Shown one piece after another: positions 45,701 through 60,700 of a DNA stretch of 64,000 nt (position 1 is the stretch's first letter; the number at the start of each line of letters is the position of its first letter). Below the pieces are notes generated by a model. It was not told where the DNA came from and made no database searches. It worked only from the letters and a program-made list of their open reading frames with translations. The stretch is from Marthasterias glacialis (taxonomy: Eukaryota > Echinodermata > Asteroidea > Forcipulatida > Asteriidae). The stretch is from assembly GCA_911728455.2 (NCBI GenBank), contig OU452232.1, positions 3,604,501 to 3,668,500 of the forward strand. The letters run 5' to 3'. Position numbers and translations under genes: made by a program.

Positions 45701-48700
45701 ATTGGTCTTTCCTTGCAGAATTCATAAAAACCACAGAAATTTTCCGGTGGGAGGTCTAGAGTACGTTGGCAAATGAGGGCAAACATGTCGGCTGATACAT
45801 TGGCGCGAGTTATGTCTCCACTTGAAGAAACATCTGACAGACAAGCCTCATAGTAGAACAACAGTGTACTTTGTAGATCTTTGCAAGCTGTATACAGTGG
45901 GTCTTCATAAAAGAATGTTTTACAAATGACCAAGGCGTCCTCCATTAGGGTTGTTGTAGGGAAATTGGGGGAGTAGTCTGGTTCCACGTTGATTGGCGCA
46001 TCTGACGGGATCCATTCTGGTGGTGCTTCCTCTGGGTATAAGACTCCATCAACCACACTACTATTGTCAAGTCTGTTCAACTTCATTGATGCCCTCAGAC
46101 CGCTGCCTTCATCCAGTGCAACAAGAAATATCATACCATCCATGAGCTCTTCATTGTAATTTTCCCTACCGTCAGTCAGGTCTTCACCATGTGAAAAGTA
46201 TTCCTTAAGATGCAACAAGTCCAGATCGCCTTCAAAATCAAAGTTATTATCAATGATTCCATTTGTTATATGTTGCCCAAGATGGAAACTTCCACTCAGC
46301 TTCATGTACTTTGTACTCTGAATTCCAAATTCTGTAAATGTCTGAACAGCTTTCTGGTCGGAAGCATACAAGTCAACAGTCACTCTGCCATCAAAGTTTC
46401 TCCAAGACAAACTAAGGTGGAACCATACTCCTTCTCGGATGACTAAACTAGTTAACACAGTTTGTCCATTGAAGCTCAACTTTACTACACCACCTGCTAG
46501 TTGAACGGCTAGAGCAGTATCAGAATTGAATAGCATCAATGTCTGAATGGAAGAGGATGACACAGCCACACGCACCCAGCACTGAAAGGTGAACTTGTCC
46601 AGGTCTTTTATTGCAACATTGTTGAACGTAACATGGTTATGTCGGAATCGCAGGTTGTAACCAGCAGCTGTAAATGCTTTGGCATGATCACTCTGGAAGT
46701 GGGACTGCTCAATTGGTAAACGGAAATACATACTGATGGATTCGTCGCAGTAATTTTGTGATGCTAACTCGTCAACAAAATAACTATCACTCACTTGTAT
46801 CCATTTGTCTGGGGCATCTCCTATCCCTGGTTGGAACTCGCCAACATTTAGATCATTAATCCAGTTGGAATCCCATGATCCACTTAGAGCTGACCCCTCC
46901 AAACTGACGCTTTCTGGAGTCTCAACAACCAAAGTGATAATTCCAGAATACAGTGCTACGATGACCACAACCGATTCAGAGGTGCTGGTGATATTTATGA
47001 GGTGGGGCTCGTACCATGTGTATGCCAGAGAACCAGCAGAGCCTTGACCATTCTCTGGCTGTTCAATATTTACCCATGTCTGACCAGACTTCTGTTGAAC
47101 AATCAGTTCCCGCCTGTCTGCCTCTAGATTGATACCACACGAAAGAGTCACTTGTCTTTCACTGACCACAACTTCTGTGATTTCCCTGCAAGCAATACTT
47201 CCATAACAGGGTTCCAATAGTACATGTACAGTTGTTGAGTGTGAAGTTAGAAAGTAGAACATTCCGGGTGTACCAAAATGAAAACTTGCACCATCAAGTG
47301 TCGTGAAGTGGAGGTGACCAAAGAGTATTGTAAGTCCTGCTGTATGTGTTCGGTTGATTGTACTTATGGAACAGTCAGTACCAAACCATCCTGGGGAGCA
47401 CTGTGAACATGCATAGGTGTGGTTGCTCAAGTTGCCATCTGGTCCAAGCCAGTGATTTTCACACTCACACAAACCTGATGTTGCATTACATTTACCATGA
47501 TCATTACAAGGGCTCAGTTCACCACCTGGACAAACATTTGAACACTCCTTTCCCCAGTACCCTCTCAGACAAACACACTCAGTCTGTTCAATGGGGTTTC
47601 TCCTTCCAAAGTTACAAGGAATGTCACACTGTGGTCCAATCCAGTAGGGGAAATCCCATCCTGGAAAGCTGTTACACAAATACCATGCAGGCCATTCATC
47701 AAGGTGTAAGTGAGTCTTGGCTTGATCGGACAGGGATACTGTTGCTTCAACAGCAGCACTCAGATCTTGATGGAAGGCAATGTCATGCAGACACTGTATG
47801 TAGTGGATATCCATTACGGTATCACCCAAAGCAATGCACGAATCATAGAATCGTCCTCTTAAAAAGATTTCCGTGCATTTGGATGTAGCTTCCATAGCAA
47901 AGGTGGCACTGGGGAAGTCAGGATAGGAAAGAGGCTTCTCTGCAGGAATAGGGTAGTCACTGTCAGTGATTCTCCATGATGGGCCATTCCAACTAGGAAA
48001 TTGCATCACCACGCCACTAATGAGATCAGTTGCCTCAGCTCCAAAGCCTTCATTGAATTTCCACAGAACAGCTAAGTCAGGCGTGCTTATATCAGCATTC
48101 AGTTTCCAGTTGGAGATAATTAAAGATGGGTTGGTGATTCTATTCCAAATTCGTATCTCATCAATGGCACCAATAAATGGCTCGTTTGTGAGCGGTGGGA
48201 GAGGAACTGGAGCAAGAGAATACCACTGTCCTAGTACGAGGTGACCGTCACTTTGAAAGGCTGCGTTGGTCAGCTGAATCGCCTGGACTTGTGGGATCCC
48301 ACCAGTGTCAAAGATGTACACCTCCAAGATGGCTGTTGACTGGTGCCAGACAAGTGATACCTGAATCCAGAGACTCAACTCTAGGTGCAAATTCAGATGG
48401 TGGACATGATTTTCAAAGTACATACTGAGTCCTCCTTCTGAGTTTATTATAGCAAACACATGATCAGCTGTACAGTAGGAAAGCAATACACCACCATATT
48501 GCTGTATCCTCACCCACATCTCAAGTGTGAATCTCTCAGATGGGAGACTGTGAATTGGTCCAGAAATTATGATGTTGTCTGTAAAGTACAAATGATAACC
48601 TGCACCAAGTACTGGTAGAAGGAGCTGGTAGTTTTCGTCAGACACATTGACAAGAGATGAGACTTGGAATTTAGAAGTGTACTTGTCAACAGCACTCTGT

Positions 48701-51700
48701 GAGGCATTGTGCTGGCAGTCCATGTTATCAACCATCACCGATGGTTCAAGTTCACTCTGTAAGCAATCCAAATGCTCAATTTGATTCAAACTGTCGCATG
48801 AAGCCAGTAGTCCTGCAAGCCCTGTACTGTTGCACACATCGGATGGCATGTCAACACTGAATCCAAAATGATGAGGATGAATTGAAATATGTACAGATAA
48901 AGCAAGGGTTTTTACGTAGACTCTGTATTGGACGATATTGATTCGAAAGATACTTATCTCATTACTGATATGGGTTGTATGATCAAGTTGGATTACTTTC
49001 CCATCAAGCCAGATATAGGGCCTGAAAAATGCAGTGTTGATTGAAGCACGGAATATAAGTATGTGGGATTGGTGGTGGAAGGATATGGCATCAAAGCAGG
49101 TGGAAAAACCTTTGGCTGTGGCGCACCAAGTAAGCCGCACATTTATCTTGATTTCACTCACTGCATGATGGATAACAGTGTAGACTCCTACCTGGGTAAT
49201 ATCAAAAGAAACCCCACCAAATGTCACAAGTCTTCCTTGGCCAGTAAGGAGGGCACTGACTCTCAGATTCACAACTGGCTGTTTGTACCACGATGTGGTG
49301 GCAATAACACAGTCATCTCCAAGCCAATTCAGAGAGCAGACACTACAGTTTATTTGACTGTTCCAGTTAATCTCGCACAAACATTGGCCTTCAATGTTGC
49401 ACACTCCATGATCATAGCAAGGTGTGATAAGACCCCCTGGACAGATTTCAATACAGCGTTCTCCCCAATATCCAGTTTCACATATGCAAGCATCTTGGAC
49501 TGTGGGATTGGGAAGTCCAAACCCACAAGATTTGCAAGTCGACAACAGCCACTTTGGAAGTTGCTCCTCGGTGAAGACATCACAGAGTATGCTTATGTCA
49601 GGTTCTTGGTTACTTGTGACTTGACAATACTCAACCACCATGGCAAGAATTGTAAAGGCACTCTCTGCTTTTCCTGTTGCAGCAACATTGTGGAGACATG
49701 ACAAAATGTAGAAATCTACTGTAGCTTGGCTGAGTCCTGCACATACACCTCGAATACCTCCATCACTGACATTCAGCTTTCCACAGATTTTCTGTGCTTC
49801 TGTTTGCAAGGTGTCACTACTGAAATTTGCTTCGAAAGGAGGGGTTAGTTTCAGAGGTATGTCTGCATCTGAATACGTCCATTCTGGTTTCTGCCAAGAG
49901 CCTGTTGGTGTCAGGATGTTATTGCCAAGTACAGGGTCTGTAATAATGCTACCGAAGCCAATGTCAAATTTGTACAGAAAAGCCAGGTCTCCTTTATGAT
50001 TGTAAGTATTTGAAACATCAGAGAGTTGCGTGATGGCAGGGAGGAATGAAGCTCCCCAAATTCTCAGCTCGTCAAGTTCCCCATAAAAGGTTGAATTGAA
50101 GGTATAGGTTTGGTTGTCTGGTGATGGTAGCCACTGTCCAACAGACAGAATAACGCCAGACTCAAGCCAAATCCAGTTGTCAACAATGAAACTGCATGAG
50201 CTGACTACCCCAGTGGCACTGTGATGGTAAAACCGCAGCATACTTTCCTCCTTTATGAACACAATTGAGATGCTATTCCAGGTCTCAAGGTCATTTGTGA
50301 TCCTAGTGTCATAAACTTGAGTCCCAATTGTGATTTTGATAGTGACATCATTGATGATGGCAAATGTCGACTCCAATCCGAATGAGATTATTACACCTCC
50401 GTACAAATATGGTTTAACCAGAAACTCAATGGTAAGTTCATTTTCTGAGATTGCCGTTGATAAGTTTCTCAGAGGTTCTGTCCTGCCGCCATTGTTTTGA
50501 AACACAAGCGCAAAGGTGGCTCCACTTGGTATTGTTGCTTCAATGTGAGTTTCATATTGATGTACAAACAGACTGTCTGAAGATGGAACTGTCCACAGAT
50601 CAGCAATCAGGGTGTTGATGTCTTTCTGTGTTGTATTATCCAAAGGTTGGGTCATGTTACCAAGATCATCAGTGTGGTTTTTGTTACAATTTCCAAGGAG
50701 GCCTTTTGAAGCCAAACAGGTGTCGGATGGCATTGAAATGCTCAGCTGCATGAACAAGCCTACAATGTGGACCTTTAAGTAAAACTCTGTCTGAAGTTTG
50801 GAGTAAAGTGTCAGTATGTTTGCTTCTGTTTGTTCAATAATCCAGTCGGTATTCTGAACATATAAAAGTTTGGTTGTGATGTCAACCTTTACTTCTTCAA
50901 TCCAGATCACTGGACTATGATTGATCTGATATGGAGCATGAATCACAACATCAGTGTTGGTTATCCGTACAGCAATGGCATTGACACATGTGGACCGCTG
51001 GAAACATGGGACTTGGCGAATCTGAACGAAGAAGTCCGTGGTCTGAATCAGATAAAACTCACCAACTGCTGCAAGATTGAAACTCAGCCCATCAAACAAT
51101 GTGTATTGTGAGTGCACAGTTACAAAGCATACAAAGTACAGTCCTTGTGTTGTTATTGATAGTGTTGTCGCAACTGCGCAGTCATGGCCATGCCATCCTG
51201 GTGAACAGATTCCACAGTCCAATGACCCGTCCCAGTTCAGGTCACAGATGCATTGACCAGAATCTTCACAGCTGCCATGAGAGCTGCATGGGGTGATTGA
51301 ACCACCTGGACAAACCTTATCACACTGTTCTCCATAGAAGCCAGGTAAGCATTGACACAATCCAAAAGGCAGTTTCACTCCAAACAGACAGTCATCTTCG
51401 CACTGTGTCCCTTCTCTTAGTGTTGGTGCCTCTTGGCATAATGGCAATGCAGGCCAGTTGACAAGATTCAGAGAAATCTGACAAATATCTGAGAAACCAA
51501 AGGCAACTTTGTAAGCTGCAACAAGGTCTTGTGTTCCAGCTACCTGTCGCAGACAAAGTGTAAAGTACATTGATATTGTTTCATCACCTACATCACTGCA
51601 GGCATCTGAAATGGGTGAGGAATACAGCAGTTTCATGCAGAGGTCTGTTGCAGTAGTTTCTAAGGCAGAATCATCAAATTTAGGAGTAATGGGAGGGGTA

Positions 51701-54700
51701 CTACTGTCATCTGGTACAGGTCCATCAGAGTCAACCCACTTAGGTTTAGGCCAGGGATCATCAGGCATGTGAAGGCATTCACCAGAGATACGATCTTTAG
51801 CAACTCTTCCTTCTCCCTCGTCAAATGGCCAATATCGTACCAGTCCTTTAGCATTTGTTGCTGGTGGGTAACTCCACAATCCTGGCACTTCAGCAGGACT
51901 CAAGTATTGGTTCCAAACTCGGAAGTCATCGATCTGACCAGAGAATGATTTCAATGGCACTTGTCTTGTTGTGTTCCAAGCAGGTTGCCATGAACCCAGA
52001 GTCAGGTACCCAGCAACATGAAACAGGCGTGTATTAATTGACAGCAGGTACCGCTTCACAGTTCCCGTTGTTGTAAAATGGTACACATTTAATTTTCCAC
52101 TTAAGTCTTCATACACTAGAACAAGCTTATTCCATTTACTATCTTGTACAATCAGGTTGGTGCTGTACACTGTGTTTCCAACATGAATCTTGATGGTTGA
52201 TTCGACACTGACAGCAAAAGTCACATCATTAGAGTATGAAAACACCACGCCACCATTGGTTGAGATATCACTACATCGGATCAGTAGCTCAAATGTAACA
52301 TCAAAGGACTTCTGTACAAAGAGTGTCACATGCTGAGTGTAAACTACAGTCAAATGAAAATACAGGGAATAGCTGGCATATAACTGTAGCTCAGAGTCTG
52401 TGGAAGGATAGGTAATTACAGCATCACAGTCTGTTACTGACCAGCTCTGCATGAACTCTTCTATGGCATCATCTGAAAATGCTATCACATCACTGTTGTC
52501 ACAGGTTGTGGTGTCATTCATCGGGAAAGTGTAGCTTTTCGGTTGCATAGGCGTTGCTGACTGTACAGAATTGTTTCTCTCACACAGCCCAAGTTCTGCG
52601 TGGGCAACTGGTACTGACAATCCAGGTTCTCCTGGGCTTGTTGCATTGCAGCAGCCACCGACCAGTATTCCAGTTGCTATGGAGCAAAGACTGGTCGGGA
52701 GTGTTGTATCCAGGGATATATATTTACCATCAGCCCTGACAATCATCTCAAAGTCACTTGGTCCTGTGATAAGGAGCTCGAAGTATGACAAGCGGGTGAA
52801 TACATACCCTGATTGGCCAAATTCCAATTTCTGATCAAGCGAGATGGTCTGGCCATTGACATGAATAATGAAATGTCCTCTGGATATGCTGGACCCTCCA
52901 ATTGTAAAATGGGCAAATCCAACAGATGTGTCACCAAATCGTAGCCCGATGTACTTCATGCAGGAATAGCTGCCGTAGCAACGTATATATTTCGCCTGGA
53001 TTATGAGTGAGTTGTCTGTGACTCGTAGGAGGTAATACTGTCCAACTGAGTAATGAAAAAACGTGAAGCCACTCAAGGTTGTAATTTGTGAGAAGCCAAC
53101 GATGATGGATATACGCACGTGGACATTGAAATTTTGAATTGCAACGACGGCGCAGTCTTCCCCAATCCAGCCAGGTGTGCAGAGGCTACAGTCAGTTGTA
53201 CCTTTCCAGTTTGGCAAGCATGAACATATTCCACTAAGGGCATCACAGTTTCCGTGACTACTGCATGGGTTGATTGACCCACCGGGGCAGACCTCATTGC
53301 AGTTGACACCCCAGAAACCAGCATCACACACACAGATGTTGATATCGTCCGGATGGCGTGATCCAAATGCGCACAGAATATCACAGCTATTACCAATCCA
53401 GAGGGGGAATGGTGCATCCCCAAACTCATTGCAAAGTGGTTGTGCTGGCCAGTCCGGTAATCCAAGAGCCACTTGACAGTAATCAGCATATTCGATGACC
53501 GGCTCAAGAGCTGACTCTACTGTGTTTGTTGCTGCTACAGCTTGAACACACGCTTGGTAGTAGAATTGTTGTGCAGCATCACCAATTGGGCAGGAGCTGC
53601 AGAAACAAGAGAGTTCCCAATCAGTCATTGTTTTACACCTTTCTTGTGTGCCATACAAAACATCACTGTTCTGAATATTTACAACTTTTTACCCTCTGAC
53701 TTTGCATTTTGTTTGTTCACTTTATAACTGCTTTTATACTTTCTTGCTCTGCAGTACCAAGTATTAACCACTTCTTAATTGTCAATCATTTAAAGGAAAG
53801 GAACACCTTTGGTATTTGGATTCTGACGTTTGTTTCAATCTAATGTAGAAATATACCATCACACTAACCTGTGAAAACTTTGTTTCAAAAGATGGCAGCA
53901 TTTTCCAGATATCAGCATAAATCTGGAGCAGTTATGCAAAAGGATCAGAAAATGCTGAAACTGCATGTTTTTCATTACAAGAGATGAATCATTACTCGCA
54001 TTCAAGTTTGGGGAAAGAACATTTTTCTCTTTCTCTACAACTACATTACTTCAAAGTGAATCGTTTCTCACAATGTTTTATACTATCAACAGCTCTCTAG
54101 TGCTTCTTACATGTAAGCTTTTATGGTCATTAATTTGTGGAGTAATTACCAAAGGTATACCCTGCCTTTATGTGACATTTCTTAGAAAAAGAAAGTCTGG
54201 ATACTACACTAGATATAACACATACTACGCTAGATACAACACATAAACATTAGTCAATGTTTTTAGTTTTCAGTCAAGTTAATTTTACCCCTTGAAGTAC
54301 GGCTCCGTACTATAAGCACTGAGCTATGGAGCAGTCCTATCTATGAATTTCGTAAAATTGCTTTTACATATTTTGGAGGTCCTGGTAAATGGAGTTTATT
54401 GATCAAGCAGGGTCTCCATGGCAGATGTTTGGCAAAAAGTAACATTCCTTTTCCGAGAAAACAATAATAGGTATTTGCGGATTTAGATTTTTCAGATTTA
54501 TAAGCATTTCACATTTAATGTCCCTTTGAAAAATATACATATGAAATTGCAAATTAAGGACCCTATCCTGTTAATAAGTTAATAAGTCACACCTGCTGCA
54601 GGCCAAAAGTTTCTGCTACTTCCCGCTCCAAAGCTTTCATACATTTGTGTGTAATTATACAAAAAATTACCCATCTCATCATTCAAAGGCATTTCTTATG

Positions 54701-57700
54701 ACAGAAACTTTGAGAGAAGACCTCAAGTCTTTGATGAACGATATTAAAGCCAAGTCCAAGTAAAATATTCTTCCATACATCCTCATACAAAAACTAGCTC
54801 AGTGCCATTCCTATGGGTTATCGTTGGAGCAAGTTTGAGTGATGTGGACATGGCTTAAGGTGGAATTACGTCACATGTACTAATAGGATAGCACTGAGCC
54901 AATGAAAAATGAAAATGGTACTCACTTTGAAAGTGGTCCTGAAAGAGTAATTCCCTTGCAGAAGTCATCCAGCCAGTCAGGGACAGAGGGTGACACTCCT
55001 CCTCCTATTCCATTGTCTCCTCCACCACCACCTGATCCGGATCCTGCCCCTCCACTGCCCCCTCCCCCACCTCCTGAACCTCCTCCTCCACCTGATCCAC
55101 CTCCCCCTGAACCTCCACCTGACCCACCACCTCCACCTGACCCACCTCCTCCGCCACCCCCACTCCCATCAAAGGGTGCAGGTATGGGGGCATCAGAGGG
55201 TTGCCACTCTGGAGCCGAATACGATGAATTTGTGAGAATAATTGGGAGACCTGACACTGCATCATACGTCAGCTTTCCTGTAGGATGGATAGAAAATTTG
55301 AGAGGTTATATCATCATCATCTTGGCCTATCCTGTCGTAAATGACAATGAGTTCTGTGCCTATCACAATCAAACAGAGATTATAAGTAACATAATATAAT
55401 GATAATAATAATATGCAGTTCTTAAATAGCACTTCATCACATCCAGAGGGTCCAGAGCGCTCATTACTTTTTGCTATGTTTGAATTGTGAGACCCGTTTT
55501 ATATATACATGTAGCACTTGGTACAAGGTGGTGTGGTGCAAACTGAATGCAACCAACCATGCCAGAAAGGACTGAGGCAAACCGTTCTCTCAACGATAAG
55601 TGTACTCGGTTCTTTTTCTGCCAGATCTACAGCTTTAAGTCCCACCCGAAGGACGACAGTGTCTTGCTTAACCAGTTGCGGTGGGGATTTTTGTTGTTGT
55701 TGTCACGCCCCCCTTGCGAGATTCTTTTTGGCGGAATTGCTGGAATCTTTTTTCTTTAAGGGTACCGCTGGCTCAAAGAAACCCTGACTTGACAATGCCA
55801 AGAGAACAAAGATTCTCTTTATTGGATCGTCTGTTTTGTTTTCTTAACTAAGAAAATGTAAAATTCAGGCACAATGAATTGCAAAACATCGCTTTGTGGA
55901 TAGCTTGATGTGACAGCACTTTTGAAGTTAAAAAAGCAAAATTTAATAAAACTAATCAAAGGTTTTGATGGCTTACCTGCCCCTTCATCGAACTTCCAAA
56001 GATGCCTCAGGCCCGAGGCTGATGCTGCTACATTCACACTCCAGTGGTTTCGGATAGCGTTACTGTCAAAGAAACTGCAGACGAAAAAATAAAATCAAAA
56101 AACACCCATGTTAAAACAACATTATGTATGCCAAACCACAAGTCCATAACAATTGTCAGCATGTTGACCAACCAATCAAAACCATTCAACTGTACGGGTT
56201 GTGTATGGAAGAACAACTGTGCACAGAATAAACTGTGTAATGTGTAGATGCATTCACCAAATGATATAATATTTCCTGCTGGCATATTGATATTGAATGG
56301 TCAGATAGGTGAACAGTTAAAAGCTAAAATGATTTAAAACCAACTGAACAAAAAGTCAAAATAGGTTTATTCTCACCTGTCCCATACACGCAGGTCATCA
56401 ATGATTCCAACAAAAGCACCCTCTGGTTCCAATCCCGTCCCATCGTATCCTGGCTGCCATGCCCCCAGGCAGAAACCTCCATTAGATGGGAAAATATCCG
56501 CTTCTAAGGTGAATGTACGCTTTAGAGGCAGCCCCTCTACATCAAAAACGTACACATCCAGTGTGTAGGAATTACTATCCCATATCAGGGAGACAAGGTT
56601 CCAGACGTCGATGCCCAAGTATAGATCGGTTGTGATGTTGATATTACCGTGGTGAATTGAAATGTATCCATGAACGGTCGAGAGGAAGAACGTCTTGGAT
56701 GCTGCATAGGAGAAGATGGTACCACCGCACCCTTCAGCGCAGGTCTTAATGAAGAACTCCACACAAGTGTATTGTGTATGAGATAAGTGCACTTCATTTA
56801 TTATAACAGCTGATTCTCTGAATGCAAGGCAGTAACCAGCATACGGGCTGGTGGGATATCTCGTCTCATCGCCACTGAAGATGACTGCTCTGTCGTCATA
56901 GATTTGAACTCGTTTTATTTTAAGCTTAATGTCATCCCGTCCATCAGTAGGGTCTGGAACAACCGTTTCTGGTGAGGGTAAAATGTTGTCACATTCTTGG
57001 CATGGTCCACACAAACCCATAACAGGACTGACACAGCACTTTGAACTCGGTACTTCAACATCGGCGATTATGTACCTCTCCATGACGTTTATATGCAAAT
57101 ACATTCCGAGGGTTTCTGTTCTGATCTTGTATGACTTTGATGATGCTTTGGTCAATGTGAAAGTGTCCCCATCTTCATCGGTCAGGATGATCGGCTCATC
57201 TGGTACAGTAACTTGCCCGTTTACATGGACAACTGTGTGGTAATTGGCAGCACTGTGTCTGATGGTAATGTTGAAATCAGAGAACGACATTGCAAGTCCG
57301 TTCAGACACACAGATTCAGGTGAGCAAACCAACTGACCAACCTGTATGGAAACAAAAAAACGTAAACAAATCTTTCACAAAATCTCCACACTAGCAGAAA
57401 CAAGTACAGCATAGTGCTGGAGTACAGCAAGGGGGTAGCCCAAGCCAGAGTAGAGCTGTATACTGAGAGAGTTGCAACAAGTTGCGATTAGAAGTCATTT
57501 TTGGTTCGAAAAATGATTGTGTGCATACAGGACGCCAGACATAACTGACATAACTGCAAACACGTGACCAAATCACTCAATACACAGCTCTGAGCCAGAG
57601 GGGCATTTGCAACATGTTTTAACCCAAGCAGTGCCCTGTATTGAATTTGTGTAATGCCATACTGTACATATTACTTCTTCTTTTTTAAATGTAAATAAGA

Positions 57701-60700
57701 TTTCTAGAATCAATGACTGTACTCAAGGCATACACAAGTTCAAAGCTGACTTCCCAAACTTTACTTTGGTCACAGCTTGAACTATCACAAAGATCTTTTA
57801 TAAGGTCACATGGTATGATGCAACCAATAAAAATGCATTACAACTAGGGCTGATCCCTGCCTATATACACGTTCAAAAGTTAATCTGATTTACTTGGCCT
57901 TGGACACTACTAGGGCGAAATTTTGACACCTTACCTTACTAAGAGCCAGTGTGATATTTTCATTTACTTGTAAAAGTATTCAATTTTTCAATTCACAGTG
58001 TTTGTAACATTTGTTTTGCACTGTGATACAAGGCATCTAAAATTTCCACAGACACTTTTTATTTTTACAAGGAGGCGCCAGATGACGTGGTTATTAACTT
58101 GAGTATAATTTGAAGTTTAAATTTTGCATGTATCTGGAAAATATATTACCTGAAGTTCAATATTTCCAAGTTTCGTGAGTTGATAGATCCCAACATCTGG
58201 TACGTCAAAACTCACACCAGCAAAGTTTGTAATTTCTTGTGACCTCATAGAACAAGACACTTCAGTGCTTCCTGGTGGCAAGTCTGAGACCAGCAGGGAA
58301 CATTCGGCTCCGGTCCACCCTGGTGAGCAGGTCCCACACTCTACGTCACCCTTCCAATTGCCAAAACACTTACATGTACCAGTTTCTACATCGCAGATGC
58401 CATTCCCATGGCATGGGTCTTGTGGTCCCCCACCTGGACAAACTTTGTCACACTCCACACCCCAGTAACCATACAAGCAGACACAGGTGGTGGCGAAGGT
58501 CCCAAAGATACACTGTTCTGTACAATTCGGTCCGGCCCAGACTGGGAATGCTTCATCTGGAAAATCGTTGCATAGAAGTTGTGCTGGCCAGTCGTCCAAC
58601 TCTAAGACTGTTTGACATTCAGTCGCAAATGCCAACACCGAGTCCTTACATTTCAGCGGCTGGGATGTTGATGAAATATCAGCTAAACAGGCTATGTAGT
58701 AGTACTGAGCGCTAGTTATGAGGGTTCCACAAGCATCTTCTATTGGACCAGAGTAGATAAGTTTTGTGCAAAGTCTTTCTGCTTCATCTTGAAGTTCTGG
58801 GGTTGAAAAGGTCACTGTGACTGTAAAGTCTATGTCAGTTGAGATGTGAGCAACTGGGGCACTTGAGGACCACCATCTAGGGGAGATGGAGTAGTCAACT
58901 GGGAACAAGAGATTGACACTTGAGATGACATCATAGCCAATGGAGCCGACACCAAAGTCAAGCGGCCATAATGCAACCACAGTAGAGTCAAACCGAACTC
59001 CTGGTGTTCCCCAGCTATTAATCACATCAGTTGGTGAGAAGGGTCTGCCCCAGAAGCAGATGGTGTCCACATAGCCAACAAACGTACCACCTGGAGCCAG
59101 GCTGGACCCATCTGTAGGTAGCTGCCAGGTTCCTATTCCCATTGTACACCCTGGTGTGAACACTCCTGTTCCAACTATAAAATACCGATACTGGACAACT
59201 CTTGATGTGTCTACACAGTAGAAATCAATCCTACCAGTGATCTGATTGTAAACTAAAGAGATCTGAAGCCATTCATCGACAACCACAAATATTTCTGTGT
59301 TTATAACTAGATCCCCATAATGTAGATGAAACTTCCCGTCCAATATGGTCACAGCAAATGTTGCTTGATGGGTAAATGATATTACGGTTCCTGCTGCCGT
59401 TCCAGTACACTGAACATAGAACTGCACGGTGATGTGGTCTGTGGTTAGGATCTTAACCGGGATAGGGGTGGATACAATGCCAGTGTTATTGAAGAATAGC
59501 CCAAACCCAGCAGGGGATGGGTAGGAAACTACCGGGTAACCTGAAAAAACACGCCCATGGAATGTTTCATACAGTATGCTAGTTGATGTCTGGAGTTGGT
59601 ACACAGCACAGAATCGGTATGTGAGAGAGTAAGTCAGCGTGAAGCGAGTTTCATAAGTGACTAAGCCAAGATGGCGCAAGGCACAGATGGGATCGTTGTC
59701 GTTGGCAGTACAGGGGGCCTCTGTTGAAACACATGGACCACATAAACCTAGGACTCCTGCACAGGCTGTCTCATGAATGTCAAATTCAATGTTGATGTAG
59801 ATGTCTGACATGTGGAGAATAAGATGGAAATCATCTGGACCAGTTATGTCAAACCTTCCCAGCTCGACTCTTTCTAGCACAAATTGATCTGACGGTCCAA
59901 ATGCTGTATTCAAGCCGAGTGCGATAGTTTGATTGTTCAGTATTACCAAAGGTTCAACTGTTACAGCTGATAGAGCATTGATGACAAGAATCTCCTCCTC
60001 AACCTTGAGGGCAATAGCAGTGATACATGCCTTCTTGTTCTGGCAAGGTGTTTGCCGAACCTGCAAAGTCAAGTCACCCCTTTCATACAATGTGTAGTCG
60101 CCAATATTAGTAAATACCACACTTGCTCCATCAAAAAGAGTGTAAAAGCCACTGCTAAAGACAGAGCAGCGATGGATGACTGTGACAGCAGGCTTCTCAA
60201 TAACAGGTAAGAAGCAGTCTTCACCCTTCCATCCTGCTGAGCAGGTTTTACATTCAGAATCACCATTCCGGTTTGTTTCACATAGGCAAAGTCCAGACTC
60301 TTGTAGGCAGGACCCATGGTTTCCACACTGTGATAGATATCCGCCAGGACATATGGAGTTGCAGCTGCTTCCCCAGTAACCTACTGAACAGAGACATTGC
60401 TCACTTTGTGAATTTGTGTTGCTTGGAAAGAAACATTGACTATCACATGATTGTCCAGACCAGATTGGGAAGGGGATTCCTTCGAAGTAATTGCAGAGCC
60501 ATCGTGCTGGCCATGAGTCTTCAGGAATATCCAAACGAACAGAACAGAAATCTGCAATGGCAAGAGATGCAGAGAGAGCTGCATACTGACTTCCTGACAG
60601 ACCGTAATCCCTTATGCAAGACACCAGGTAGTACTCGAAATTGGAGGCATCGAGAGCTCTGCACTTGCTGGTTATTGATGATGACTGAATAACTTCCACA

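Larger units (their letters stand above)
53150..58260 (-). other. Giant protein module 4, the intron-split module
   Basis: The VWD-like domain starts in the first exon (about 58250), is cut by an intron (57342-58149) after NIELQ and resumes at 57341 (VGQLVC; ends GLCGPC). LamG-like about 56850-55977 crosses the intron 56075-56376 and ends WKFDEGAG before the next intron. Then come a Gly/Ser linker, a C8-like domain split by the intron 53597-54925, and an EGF-like block about 53390-53150 (GFWGVNC, CPGGSINPC). All introns of the visible gene fall in this one module. Confidence 0.85.

Noticed and set aside
49063..49701. Plus-strand 212-codon frame inside the giant exon
   Set aside because: Antisense to modules 6-7 of the giant gene, no start context or domain; a by-product of cysteine-rich coding sequence.
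54902..55399. Plus-strand proline-rich open frame
   Set aside because: It is the exact antisense of the Gly/Ser linker exon of the giant gene (Gly/Ser codons read back as Pro-rich); the minus-strand exon has matching splice sites and module context.
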